Source: Salinibacterium sp. UTAS2018
GTDB lineage: Bacteria > Actinomycetota > Actinomycetes > Actinomycetales > Microbacteriaceae
Assembly: GCF_004118935.1 (NCBI RefSeq)
Contig: NZ_CP035375.1
Span: forward strand, 2,232,001-2,296,000
DNA: 64,000 bases
Reading direction: 5' to 3'
The position numbers and the translations under genes were made by a program. The first letter of the stretch is position 1. Each line of letters begins with the position of its first letter. The notes beneath the pieces were generated by a model. It was given only the letters and a program-made list of their open reading frames with translations. It did no database searches and had not been told where the DNA came from. Shown one piece after another: positions 33,879 through 42,325 of this stretch.

Positions 33879-35216
33879 TTAGCTCGTGCGGCGCGTGGTG
33901 GTCTCGACGATCGCGATCTCTTGCGTCGCGAGTTCGCGCTCTTCGTCGGGCGTGGGCTCCGGCGGGAAGCGCAAGCGCAGGCGGAAGCGGCTTTCGGGAA
34001 CGCGGCCGACCCGCATCCCGCGACTGTAGAACAACCAGATGAGCGCGGCGGCTGCAGCGAGTAGCCCCGAAAGGGAGCCGATGCCGAGGGCCCAGCGAGC
34101 GCCGAGTTCGTTGGCGGCCCAGCCGACGATGGGGGCGCCGATCGGGGTGCCGCCGGCGAAGATCGCGAGGTAGAGCGCCATGACCCGGCCGCGCATAATC
34201 GGTGTTGTTGAAGTCTGCACGTAGGCGTTGGCGGTTGTCATCATCGTCAGCGAGGAGACGCCGACGATCGTGAGGGCGGCGCCGAAAGTCCAGTAGCTGG
34301 GGGCAAGAGCGGCGATCATGCACGCGATGCCGAAGAACGCTGAGCCGACCACCACGACGCCCAGGCGGGCGCGCTCGCGGCGAGCAGCCAAGAGCGAGCC
34401 GACGATTGCGCCGACGGCCATCATCGACGAGAGCAAGCCGAACTCGGCGGCGCCCTTGCCGAACTCGGTGGTCGCCATGGTGGAGATGAAGACCGGGAAG
34501 TTGAACCCGAAGGTTCCGACCAAGAAGACCATGACAAGCACGATCAGGATGTCTGGCCGATTGCGAACGTAGCGCAGCCCATCCCGAATTTGGCCTTTCG
34601 CTCGCCCAAGCTTGGCCACCGGGTAAAGCTGGTTGCGGCGGATGAACCACAGCGAGGCGAGAACGCCTGCAAATGAGGCGGCGTTCACGAGGAACACGGG
34701 TCCGGAGCCGATCGCCGCTACGAGCACCCCGGCGATGGCGGGGCCGATGAGGCGTGCGCTCTGGAACGACATGGAGTTGAGAGCGACCGCGTTCGGCAGG
34801 TCTTTGTCGCTCACGAGTTCCGAGACGAAGGCCTGGCGAACGGGCGCATCGATCGCGGTAGCCACACCAAGAAGGAGCGCGAAGACGTAGACATGCCAGA
34901 GTTCGACGTAGCCCGAGATCACGAGGATACCGAGGCCGAGCGCGAGGATGAACTGGCTGAACTGCGTCCAGAGCAACACGACGCGGCGGTCGAAGCGGTC
35001 GGCGATGATTCCCGCGATGGGCATGAGCAGCAGCAGGGGGCCGAACTGCAGTGCCATCGTGAACCCGAGAGCGGCGGCATCGTGGTCGGTCAGTTCGGTG
35101 AGAACGATCCAGTCCTGGGCGGTGCGCTGCATCCACGCGCCGGTGTTGGAGACGATCGCGCCAATGGTCCAGAGCCGGTAGTTGAAGAAGCGAAGCGAGC
35201 GGAACATTGCGCTCAC
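33879..35216 (-). CDS. MFS transporter (enterobactin-exporter-like, MFS_3)
   Basis: The 445-residue protein begins MFRSLRFFNYRLWTIGAIVSN after three residues, typical of the EntS-like MFS_3 group, and has about twelve membrane segments. TAIDAPVRQAFVSELV and LPNAVALNSMSFQSARLIGP are family motifs. A GTG at 35216 is chosen because it overlaps the marR stop as GTGA; an ATG at 35207 is the alternative. It shares an operon with marR, a usual arrangement for an efflux pump under a ligand-responsive repressor. The exported compound is unknown. Confidence 0.88.
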   Translation of the reverse strand: MSAMFRSLRFFNYRLWTIGAIVSNTGAWMQRTAQDWIVLTELTDHDAAALGFTMALQFGPLLLLMPIAGIIADRFDRRVVLLWTQFSQFILALGLGILVISGYVELWHVYVFALLLGVATAIDAPVRQAFVSELVSDKDLPNAVALNSMSFQSARLIGPAIAGVLVAAIGSGPVFLVNAASFAGVLASLWFIRRNQLYPVAKLGRAKGQIRDGLRYVRNRPDILIVLVMVFLVGTFGFNFPVFISTMATTEFGKGAAEFGLLSSMMAVGAIVGSLLAARRERARLGVVVVGSAFFGIACMIAALAPSYWTFGAALTIVGVSSLTMMTTANAYVQTSTTPIMRGRVMALYLAIFAGGTPIGAPIVGWAANELGARWALGIGSLSGLLAAAAALIWLFYSRGMRVGRVPESRFRLRLRFPPEPTPDEERELATQEIAIVETTTRRTS

Positions 35217-35629
35217 GAATTGGCCAACTTCAGGAGAACGGGAATGGCGGCGTGGAGGGCGGCGTGCTCGTCGGCCGAGAGGGTCGAGAGTTCGGCAGCG
35301 AACCATTCGGCGCGGCGCTGGCGAGTCTTGTCGACCAGCTCGATGCCGGCATCCGTCGCTTCAATAAGCACTTTGCGGCCATCGTCGGGCGAGCTGGAGC
35401 GCGTGATGAGGCCGTCGTCGCTGAGGCAGTTCACGGTGCGATTCATCGAGGGCGGGGTGACGCGTTCGTGCTCGGCGAGGGCGGCAAGCGTGCTGCCGCC
35501 GTGTTGGCTGAGCACGTAGAGAACGGAGAGTTGGCTGTCGCTGAGGGTGTCGTCGTGGCGTTGCTGCCGGATGCGACGGGCGATGCGCATAAACGCGATG
35601 CGGAGTTCGTCGTCAAGTTTGTCAGGCAT
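35213..35629 (-). CDS. MarR family transcriptional regulator
   Basis: The 138-residue winged-helix regulator shows QLSVLYVLSQHGGSTLAALA, EHERVTPPSMNRTVNCLSDD and the wing SSPDDGRKVLIEATDAG. It precedes the MFS gene with a four-base overlap and most likely represses both genes until a toxic ligand binds. A TAGGCT -10 box lies seven bases before the ATG, and a palindrome at 35641-35659 overlaps this box, the expected operator arrangement. Confidence 0.9.
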   Translation of the reverse strand: MPDKLDDELRIAFMRIARRIRQQRHDDTLSDSQLSVLYVLSQHGGSTLAALAEHERVTPPSMNRTVNCLSDDGLITRSSSPDDGRKVLIEATDAGIELVDKTRQRRAEWFAAELSTLSADEHAALHAAIPVLLKLANS

Positions 35630-35640
35630 ATTCGTTAGCC

Positions 35641-35659
35641 TAGCAAATTAGTCTTGCTA
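35641..35659. promoter_or_regulatory. Candidate MarR operator overlapping the -10 box
   Basis: TAGCAA-ATTAGTC-TTGCTA is an inverted repeat with six-base arms. Its downstream arm overlaps the TAGGCT -10 box (35637-35642, minus strand) of the marR gene. A longer CGTTAGC/GCTAACG pair (35633-35639, 35656-35662) surrounds it. Confidence 0.6.
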
Positions 35660-35695
35660 ACGACTTTCATGCTCCTGGAATGAGCCAGTGGAAAT

Positions 35696-36412
35696 TTAGA
35701 TCCAATTGTCCCGGGCATTCACTGACGTGAGCGTGAGGAGAATCTGGCCTCGGTAATCCGCTCTTTCAGAGCTGTACACGAGGTCGGTGACAGCGAGTTT
35801 AAGTCGCCTCATCACCTCGAGCGCTGCTTCCGGGGAGTGCCCAGCGATCCACGGACCGTGCAACTCGCAGTAAAGGATGAGTGCCAACGTGAGGGCTGAT
35901 CGCTCGCTGAGCCCAAGCGGGGCAGCTTCCTTTCCTAAATCGAGGTAGGAGTTGATCTCTTCGCTCAGCTCGGCTCGCACGCGAATTCCTTCGGGCGTCA
36001 GGAGATCCCGTGTGATGAACGCGCCACCTTGTGTCAGGAGCCCCGCAGCGGTTAGGCGTTCGTGGAGCTTTCCCGTCGGCATGGAGTCCAACAAAGACTC
36101 TGTGAGCCGAGGTTTGCTTTGTTTGTGCAGCGCCTGCCACAGCGGCAGGAGGAGAGGATTGCGCGGCTCGTTGAGGCCCACGCGCGCCGTGGAGGTGCGA
36201 CGCCTGTTCTGAATTCGGGGGAATTCTATGTTCTCGATCACAATGGATTCGTCATCCGCGAGCTCCATAAGCATTGCAGCGGCCTCTGTGCGCTCCGGAC
36301 GTCCAGCGCAGGTTTTGTTCTGCCGAAGTCGTTCACCGGTGACCGCTGCGTAACACGCCACCAGCGAGACGGACTCGGCGAGGCTCAGATCGTGCGGCGC
36401 AGGAGTAGCCAT
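35696..36412 (-). CDS. GPP34 (Golgi phosphoprotein 3)-like protein
   Basis: The 238-residue protein shows the bacterial GPP34 pattern: HDLSLAESVSLVACYAAV at the start, a central NPLLLPLWQALHKQSKPRL followed by LHERLTAAGLLTQGG and a late VMRRLKLAVTDLV. In eukaryotes the fold binds phosphatidylinositol 4-phosphate; the bacterial role is unknown. The ATG at 36412 follows AAAGGA; a longer in-frame start at 36451 has no support. The match is moderate, as several positions differ from typical members. Confidence 0.65.
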   Translation of the reverse strand: MATPAPHDLSLAESVSLVACYAAVTGERLRQNKTCAGRPERTEAAAMLMELADDESIVIENIEFPRIQNRRRTSTARVGLNEPRNPLLLPLWQALHKQSKPRLTESLLDSMPTGKLHERLTAAGLLTQGGAFITRDLLTPEGIRVRAELSEEINSYLDLGKEAAPLGLSERSALTLALILYCELHGPWIAGHSPEAALEVMRRLKLAVTDLVYSSERADYRGQILLTLTSVNARDNWI

Positions 36413-36500
36413 GTGATTCCTTTGGGGTGCAAGCGTCGAGGAGTCGAGCAATCTCCACGTTAGCCGATCGTGGAGATCTCCTTCGGGGAGGCCGCGAGGG

Positions 36501-36761
36501 TTATCCGTTGCTGTAGTGGATTCTCTCCGCTTGGAGAACAGCGGCTATCGTTTCGCGGCTCTGGGGCGGATACCATTCCCAGCGAATAACGGGGTGGAGC
36601 CCTTGCTCACCGGTATAGCTCGGTGCGCCGTTCCGAAGAACATCGATGAACGCGCCGGTTGATGGGTCGCTCACCTCCGCGCGTGCAGCGTCGCAGCGAC
36701 TAATTTTGCACTGCCTCTCTTCAGCGCACCGCCGTAGAATGGCAGCAGCAAGGAGGCCCAT
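36501..36761 (-). CDS. Hypothetical small protein (uncertain)
   Basis: An open frame of up to 86 residues, divergent from the lipase gene. The last part (GAFIDVLRNGAPSYTGEQG and HPVIRWEWYPPQSRETIAAV) looks protein-like, but the first part covers the lipase promoter and no good ribosome-binding site was found for the ATG at 36761 or the GTG at 36674. It could be a real short gene, a remnant of a longer one, or chance. I do not recognise a family. Confidence 0.35.
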   Translation of the reverse strand: MGLLAAAILRRCAEERQCKISRCDAARAEVSDPSTGAFIDVLRNGAPSYTGEQGLHPVIRWEWYPPQSRETIAAVLQAERIHYSNG

Positions 36762-37763
36762 ATGCCCACGTTTACGGCGCCACGAACTGACCACTCCTAC
36801 GTTGACGCGCACGGAGTCACGATTCACTACTACGTGTGGGAATCACCGAAAGCCCACGCAGTGCTGCAGCTCACGCACGGACTAGGTGATCACGCCCGCC
36901 GCTACGAGCACGTCGCGCAAGCCCTCATCGCTGCCGGCTACACGGTCTACGCCGATGACCACCGCGGCCACGGTGCCACAGGTCTCGACCAGAACGCGGG
37001 CGATGCCAGCAAGCTGGGCAAGCTCGGCAAGGGTGGGCTGCGGGCGGCTACTGAAAACATCCGCGAACTCTCGGCCATCATCCGCCGCGATCACCCCACA
37101 CTTCCCCTCGCGCTCCTCGGCCACTCGTGGGGCTCGCTCATGGTGCAAGACGTGCTCAACGCGCACTCCGACGAGTACGAAGTCGCGATCCTCACGGGCA
37201 CCGCGCACCGCACCTTCGCCCACATGAACAGTGGCAACCTCAACGCCAAGCACAAGAACCTCGGCACCACCGGCTACGAGTGGCTCAGCCGCGATCCCCA
37301 GGTTGCTGAAGACTTTGTGAACGACCCGCTGACGTTCTACGCGGATGCCCTCAAGCTCTTCGGCCCCGTCGACGGAATGCGCCTCATGGGCCGCCCGGCG
37401 AAGCACTTCGCCCGCGACATCCCGCTGCTCATCATGATCGGCGACGAAGATTCGCTCGGCGGCGAGGCAAGCATTGAGGCGCTCGCTTCTGACTACGTCG
37501 TGCGCTCCAAGCTCACCGACATCGAAGCGATCGTCTACCCGGGCGCACGCCACGAGATCTTCAACGAGACCAACAAAGACGAAGTGATCGCCGACCTCGT
37601 GGCGTGGCTCGATGCGCGGCTCAAGCCCGTGCATCCGGATGCTCCGCTGCCGCCCGCAGCTCAGAACGAGGCTACTCAGCCCGGCTCAGCGAAGTCTGAC
37701 GCAGCACCGAGCGACGCAGCACCATCCAAACCAGCACCATCCAAACCAGCACCATCCAAATAA
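36762..37763 (+). CDS. Alpha/beta hydrolase (monoacylglycerol-lipase-like) with Ala-Pro-Ser-Lys tail
   Basis: The 333-residue protein shows VLQLTHGLGDHARRYEHVA, YADDHRGHGAT, the nucleophile elbow LGHSWGSLM, an Asp in MIGDEDSLGG and a His in YPGARHEIFNE. This is the pattern of serine lysophospholipase/monoacylglycerol lipase-like enzymes. AAGGAGG precedes the ATG. The last 35 or so residues are Ala/Pro/Ser/Lys-rich and are partly encoded by three 15-bp tandem repeats. The stop and the ATG of the HIT gene overlap (TAATG), so the two are co-translated. Confidence 0.88.
   Translation: MPTFTAPRTDHSYVDAHGVTIHYYVWESPKAHAVLQLTHGLGDHARRYEHVAQALIAAGYTVYADDHRGHGATGLDQNAGDASKLGKLGKGGLRAATENIRELSAIIRRDHPTLPLALLGHSWGSLMVQDVLNAHSDEYEVAILTGTAHRTFAHMNSGNLNAKHKNLGTTGYEWLSRDPQVAEDFVNDPLTFYADALKLFGPVDGMRLMGRPAKHFARDIPLLIMIGDEDSLGGEASIEALASDYVVRSKLTDIEAIVYPGARHEIFNETNKDEVIADLVAWLDARLKPVHPDAPLPPAAQNEATQPGSAKSDAAPSDAAPSKPAPSKPAPSK
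37716..37760 (+). repeat. Three 15-bp tandem repeats at the lipase C terminus
   Basis: The unit CCAGCACCATCCAAA is repeated at 37716-37730 (first base G), 37731-37745 and 37746-37760, directly before the stop codon. It encodes the APSKP repeats and keeps frame at any copy number. Confidence 0.9.
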
Positions 37764-38224
37764 TGGCGTCAATTTTCACCGAGATTCTCAACGGTCGCTC
37801 GCCGGGGCGCTTCATCTGGGCGGATGACCGTGTCTTTGCCATTCTCACGATCGAGCCCCGCAAGCCGGGGCACATCCTTGTGATTCCGCGCATCGAAGTG
37901 GATCGCTGGAGCGACCTCGACGAAGAACTCGCGCTGCACATCTTCCGCGTCGGCCGCCTGATCGGTTTGGCTCAGCGTGACGAATGGGATGCCGATCGTG
38001 TCGGGCTCATGTTCGAGGGCTACCGGGTTCCGCACGCACACTTGCACGTCTGGCCGTCGTGGAACGTGTACGAATACAGCCACACCGGCATCAATCGCGA
38101 TCCCGGTACCGAGGCGCTCGACGAAGCTTTTCAGCGTTTGCGCGGCCGGATGATCGACCACGGGCATGGGGAGTTTGTGCCTCCGCTCGACTGGTCAATT
38201 CCGCAGCCCGACGCAGGCCAGTAG
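37763..38224 (+). CDS. HIT family (histidine triad) hydrolase
   Basis: The 153-residue protein has the histidine triad in VPHAHLHVWPSW and the earlier strand PGHILVIPRIEVDRW. HIT proteins hydrolyse or transfer nucleotidyl groups, for example from adenosine phosphoramidates. The ATG shares its A with the stop of the lipase gene. A physiological role cannot be told from the context. Confidence 0.9.
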   Translation: MASIFTEILNGRSPGRFIWADDRVFAILTIEPRKPGHILVIPRIEVDRWSDLDEELALHIFRVGRLIGLAQRDEWDADRVGLMFEGYRVPHAHLHVWPSWNVYEYSHTGINRDPGTEALDEAFQRLRGRMIDHGHGEFVPPLDWSIPQPDAGQ

Positions 38225-38257
38225 GCTGGATTGAGTACAACTAGACAGGGGTAAGCG

Positions 38258-39307
38258 ATGCACGGCGAATTCAAGGTGCCCGGCGGAAAACTCGTAGTGG
38301 TCGATCTCGATGTTGTCGACGACGCCATCACTAACTTTCGTCTTGCTGGTGACTTCTTCTTAGAGCCGGATGAGGCCCTCGAAGATATCAACGCCGCCGT
38401 CGAAGGCCTGCCGGCCAACTCAGACGCGAAGACCATCACGACCGCGATTCAGCGGTCGCTGCCCGAGGGCACCGTGATGCTCGGCTTCTCTGCCGAATCA
38501 GTAGCCACCACCATCCGTCGCGCCCTGCAGCGTGCCACGACGTGGAAAGACTACGACTGGCAGATCGTCACCGGCCCGCCCCTCGAGCCCCGGATGCAAA
38601 TGGCGATGGATCAGGTGCTCTCCGAAGAGGTCGCCTCCGGTCGCCGCAAGCCCACTCTGCGCATCTGGGAGTGGAATAAGCCCGCCGTCGTGATCGGCAG
38701 CTTTCAGTCGCTGCGTAACGAGGTCGACCTCGAGAACGCCAAGAAGTACGGCTTCGAGGTGGTGCGACGCATCTCCGGTGGAGGCGCGATGTTCATGGAA
38801 GCCGGCACCGTCATCACGTACTCCATCTATGTTCCGGTCGAGCTCGTACAGGGCATGACCTTCGCTGACTCCTACGCCTTCCTCGACGAGTGGGTCATCA
38901 TCGCCCTCAAATCTCTGGGCATCGACGCGAGCTACCAGCCGCTCAATGACATCGCGAGCCCCACCGGCAAGATCGGTGGAGCCGCCCAAAAGCGCCTCGG
39001 CGCGGGAGCCGTCCTGCACCACGTCACCATGAGCTACGACATGGACGGCGAAAAGATGGTTCAGGTCTTGCGCATCGGTCGCGAGAAGATGAGCGACAAG
39101 GGCACCAAGTCGGCCTCAAAGCGGGTCGACCCTCTGCGCAGCCAGACCGGCATGGAGCGCGCCGACATCATCGACACCATGGTTGAGACCTTCCGTGGGC
39201 TCCATGGCCTTGCCGAGAGTGAACTGACGAGCGACGAGATTGCGCGCGCTGAAGAACTCGTTGCCGAGAAGTTCGGTACCGAAGAGTGGTTGCAGCGCGT
39301 TCCGTGA
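38258..39307 (+). CDS. lplA: Lipoate-protein ligase A family protein
   Basis: The 349-residue protein has a lipoate/biotin ligase catalytic domain from about residue 110 on, with RIWEWNKPAVVIGSFQSL, VVRRISGGGAMFMEAGTV and the lysine-bearing GKIGGAAQKRL. The N-terminal 90 residues (MHGEFKVPGGKLVVVDLDVV) match the small accessory domain that sits at the C terminus in E. coli LplA. It attaches lipoate or octanoate to acceptor domains of dehydrogenase complexes. It overlaps the start of the heme permease gene by four bases (GTGA). Confidence 0.88.
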   Translation: MHGEFKVPGGKLVVVDLDVVDDAITNFRLAGDFFLEPDEALEDINAAVEGLPANSDAKTITTAIQRSLPEGTVMLGFSAESVATTIRRALQRATTWKDYDWQIVTGPPLEPRMQMAMDQVLSEEVASGRRKPTLRIWEWNKPAVVIGSFQSLRNEVDLENAKKYGFEVVRRISGGGAMFMEAGTVITYSIYVPVELVQGMTFADSYAFLDEWVIIALKSLGIDASYQPLNDIASPTGKIGGAAQKRLGAGAVLHHVTMSYDMDGEKMVQVLRIGREKMSDKGTKSASKRVDPLRSQTGMERADIIDTMVETFRGLHGLAESELTSDEIARAEELVAEKFGTEEWLQRVP

Positions 39308-40344
39308 AACACACCCTTCGCGGCGTGACCCTCACGCTCACTCTGGCCGCGCTGCTGCTCGGCGGCATCGTGGCGTCGGCAGTGCTCGGGCAACTACCCG
39401 TAAGCCCGGCCGAAGTGGGCGGGTCGTTGCTGCGCGCTCTCGGCATCCAGAACGAATGGGCGCCGACAGATTCGATCGTGGAATCCACGCTCTGGGTCGT
39501 GCGCTTTCCCCGCATCGCGATGGCGCTGGTCGTCGGGGCGGCGCTCGCCGTGGCGGGTGCTGTGATGCAGGCAATCTTCGGTAACCCGCTGGCCGAACCC
39601 GGCGTCGTGGGAGTCTCATCCGGTGCTGCGCTCGGTGCTGCAATCGCCATCGTCGTGGGCGTAGCCGCTCTCGGCGACGGCGCGATTGCCCTCTTCGCGT
39701 TCGTCGGTGGTCTTCTCGCCACTCTGCTCGTCTACTTCGTGTCGCGCGCCAACGGCCGCACGGAAGTCGTCACGCTCTTGCTCACGGGTATTGCCGTCAA
39801 CGCCTTTGCCGGCGCGGGCTTAGCCTTTCTGCTGTTCGTCGCCGACTCGGGCAGCCGGGAACAGATCGTGTTCTGGCAGCTGGGCTCGCTGAATGGATCG
39901 CGGTGGAGCGAAGTGCTCATCGTCGCCCTCGTGACCGCCGTGGGCCTCACGGCTGCGATCGTGCTCGCTCGCCCCTTCGACCTTCTGGCGCTGGGGGAGC
40001 GCAACGCCCGCCACCTCGGCGTCAATGTGGAACGCCTTCGCATCGTCTCGATCGTGATCGTCGCGCTACTCACCGGCGTGGCCGTGGCCTTCGTCGGCAT
40101 CATCGCCTTCGTTGGTCTTGTGGTGCCGCACGCCATGCGCATGGCGATCGGCCCGGCCCACCGCCCGCTCATCGTTGCGAGTGCCATCGGCGGTGGCGTG
40201 CTGCTCGTGCTCTCCGACCTGCTCGCCCGCTCGGTGGTGGCCGGTGGCGACCTGCCGATCGGCTTGCTCACTTCGCTCGTCGGTGGCCCGTTCTTCTTCT
40301 ACTTGCTCTTCCGCCAACGTCGTCAGAGCGGAGGCTGGGCATGA
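39304..40344 (+). CDS. hmuU: FecCD-type iron/heme ABC transporter permease
   Basis: The 346-residue membrane protein has about nine to ten helices and FecCD signatures: FPRIAMALVVGAALAVAGAV, GNPLAEPGVVGVSSGAALGA, NGSRWSEVLIVA and GIIAFVGLVVPHAMRMAIG. The GTG at 39304 overlaps the lplA stop. With the ATPase that follows it forms an importer for heme or a siderophore. The heme assignment rests on the ATPase. The solute-binding protein gene is absent from this locus. Confidence 0.85.
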   Translation: MKHTLRGVTLTLTLAALLLGGIVASAVLGQLPVSPAEVGGSLLRALGIQNEWAPTDSIVESTLWVVRFPRIAMALVVGAALAVAGAVMQAIFGNPLAEPGVVGVSSGAALGAAIAIVVGVAALGDGAIALFAFVGGLLATLLVYFVSRANGRTEVVTLLLTGIAVNAFAGAGLAFLLFVADSGSREQIVFWQLGSLNGSRWSEVLIVALVTAVGLTAAIVLARPFDLLALGERNARHLGVNVERLRIVSIVIVALLTGVAVAFVGIIAFVGLVVPHAMRMAIGPAHRPLIVASAIGGGVLLVLSDLLARSVVAGGDLPIGLLTSLVGGPFFFYLLFRQRRQSGGWA

Positions 40345-41096
40345 TTAGCGCGCGCAATATTGGCGTGCGGCTCGGTGGCCGCGCGATTCTTGATGACGTC
40401 AGCCTCGACGTGGCTCCCGGCGAAGTGCTTGCGCTTGTCGGCCCGAACGGTGCCGGAAAGTCCACGCTGCTCGCGGTGTTGAGCGGCGATCGAAAGCCCG
40501 ACAGCGGCATCGTGACCATCGACGGCCGCGACGTGGGCGGCATCCGCCACGGCGAGCTCGCTCGACTGCGTGCCGTGCTTACGCAAGAGAACAGTGTGAG
40601 TTTTCCGTTCCGTGTCTCCGAGGTTGTGGCGATGGGGCGTAGCCCCTGGGCGCGCGAACTTGAGGGTCGCGACGATGTGGCCGTCGTCAACGAAGCTTTG
40701 GAAGTGACGGATGTCGCTCACCTGGGTGACCGTCGCTACACGACGCTCTCGGGTGGTGAAAAGGCGCGCGTCTCGCTCGCGCGCGTGCTCGCTCAGCACA
40801 CCCCGGTCGTGTTCTTGGACGAGCCGACAGCCGCCCTCGACCTCCGTCATCAAGAAGATGTCATGCGCGTCGCGCGCTCGATCGCTCAGGATGGCCGGGC
40901 CGTCGTCGTTGTTCTTCACGACTTGAGTTTGGCCGGCGCCTACTCCGACCGGCTCGCGCTCATCGCGCATGGCACGCTCGACGCCATCGGCACTCCCCGC
41001 GAGGTGCTCACCGCCGAGCGAGTCGAGCGGGTGTACGGCCTCGCGGTCGACCTGCACGACGTGGGTGGGCATCCGGTCGTCGTCCCTCGCCGCTGA
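40341..41096 (+). CDS. hmuV: Heme ABC transporter ATP-binding protein
   Basis: The 251-residue ATPase has Walker A GPNGAGKST, signature LSGGEKARVSLAR, Walker B VVFLDEPTAALDL and the switch His in VLHDLSLAG. The segment NSVSFPFRVSEVVAMGRSPW is typical of HmuV-like heme importers. The start overlaps the permease stop by four bases (ATGA). It energises uptake through the permease encoded upstream. Confidence 0.87.
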   Translation: MISARNIGVRLGGRAILDDVSLDVAPGEVLALVGPNGAGKSTLLAVLSGDRKPDSGIVTIDGRDVGGIRHGELARLRAVLTQENSVSFPFRVSEVVAMGRSPWARELEGRDDVAVVNEALEVTDVAHLGDRRYTTLSGGEKARVSLARVLAQHTPVVFLDEPTAALDLRHQEDVMRVARSIAQDGRAVVVVLHDLSLAGAYSDRLALIAHGTLDAIGTPREVLTAERVERVYGLAVDLHDVGGHPVVVPRR

Positions 41097-41117
41097 CGGC
41101 GCTGCGTGCGGCGGCTG

Positions 41118-41402
41118 TTAACGACTCAGCAGGTCGCGGTACTCAGGGTTGTCGGTGATGAACTTGTCGATGAACTCACACTTGGCTACGACGCGGCAGT
41201 CGCTTTCGGCCCGCACCAGATTGAGCGCACCCCGAGCAAGATCAGCGCCGAGGCCCTGACCGCGGTGCTTGGGGTCGATTTCGGTGTGAACGAAAACGAT
41301 CTGATCATCGCGCAGCTGGTAATCAGCAAGGCCCACCTGAACACCATCAACGAGCAACTCGTAGCGGTTCATCGCGGGGTCGTTGATAACTTCGCTGGCC
41401 AT
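41118..41402 (-). CDS. Small GNAT family N-acetyltransferase (YjdJ-like)
   Basis: The 94-residue protein is a one-domain GNAT enzyme of the short YjdJ/Gtn10-like group. IVFVHTEIDPKHRGQGLGADLARGAL contains the acetyl-CoA loop R-G-Q-G-L-G, and CEFIDKFITDNPEYRDLL is the typical C-terminal end. A TAGTCT box stands six bases before the ATG on the minus strand, so the mRNA is probably leaderless. Acceptor substrate unknown. Confidence 0.9.
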   Translation of the reverse strand: MASEVINDPAMNRYELLVDGVQVGLADYQLRDDQIVFVHTEIDPKHRGQGLGADLARGALNLVRAESDCRVVAKCEFIDKFITDNPEYRDLLSR

Positions 41403-41478
41403 AGGACAAGACTACTCGTGGGCGTTCACTTGGGGATGCGTTCCGTGGCGTTCCTGAGCGGGGGAATAGTATCGACGG

Positions 41479-42300
41479 GTGTCTGATTCTGTGCCCCCCA
41501 TCACCTCTGCCGGTTCCAACCGCCGCTTGATCATCATCTCGGCTATCGGGCTGGTATTGATTGTTATTGCGCTAATTGTGTCGATTGTGGCCCTCGAGCC
41601 CACGCCCGAAGCGGCCGTAACAGCCACCCCGACGGTGTCGTCCACGCCGACCCCGACTCCGACACCGACCCCCACGCCTACTCCGACACCGACCTTCGAC
41701 AAGAATCAGTTCTCCATCGACGAGGCGAGCAGCCTCTGGGTCGTGGCGAACAAGCTGCGTCCGCTCAACCCCGACACCTACGAACCTGAGCTCGTCTTCG
41801 TCGATGTTCCCTACGCCAATGAGCCGTACTTACGACCGGAAGCCGCGGCTGCCGTCGTCGACATGTTCGCCGCCTACCAAAACGACACGGGACTGCAAAT
41901 GCAATCGCAGAGCTCGTACCGAAGTTATTGGTCGCAAGAGAGCGTGTACGCCGGCTGGGTCGCGCAGTATGGCCAAGAGGGCGCGGACCTCACGAGCGCG
42001 CGCCCGGGGCACAGCGAGCACCAAACGGGGCTCTCCATTGACATCAGCGCGTTGCCCGCCTACTGCTCTCTCGAGCAGTGCTTCGGAGATACCCCGCAGG
42101 GTCGGTGGCTCGATGAGAACGGGTGGAAGTACGGCTTCACCGTTCGCTACCCCGAGGGTAAAACCGACATCACCGGTTACGAGTACGAACCGTGGCACTT
42201 GCGTTTCGTCGGTAAGGCGCTCGCCGCTGAACTGCACAGCACGGGCATCCAGACTCTCGAAGAGTTCTTCGGGCTGCCCGCCGCACCGAACTACGGCTAG
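41479..42300 (+). CDS. VanY/M15-type D-alanyl-D-alanine carboxypeptidase
   Basis: The 273-residue protein has one N-terminal membrane segment (LIIISAIGLVLIVIALIVSI), a Thr-Pro repeat linker at about residues 53-73, and an extracellular M15 peptidase domain with SARPGHSEHQTGLSIDISA and EPWHLRFVG, carrying the zinc His, Asp and His residues. It trims D-alanine from wall peptides. The GTG start is six bases after TAGTAT (41467-41472), which suggests a leaderless mRNA. Confidence 0.9.
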   Translation: MSDSVPPITSAGSNRRLIIISAIGLVLIVIALIVSIVALEPTPEAAVTATPTVSSTPTPTPTPTPTPTPTPTFDKNQFSIDEASSLWVVANKLRPLNPDTYEPELVFVDVPYANEPYLRPEAAAAVVDMFAAYQNDTGLQMQSQSSYRSYWSQESVYAGWVAQYGQEGADLTSARPGHSEHQTGLSIDISALPAYCSLEQCFGDTPQGRWLDENGWKYGFTVRYPEGKTDITGYEYEPWHLRFVGKALAAELHSTGIQTLEEFFGLPAAPNYG

Positions 42301-42325
42301 GCGCTCGCCCCTCTAAACTCGTGAC

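Noticed and set aside
41630..41696. Thr-Pro microsatellite in vanY as a possible CRISPR-like or regulatory repeat
   Set aside because: It is a simple in-frame coding linker (TPTPTP) between membrane anchor and peptidase domain.
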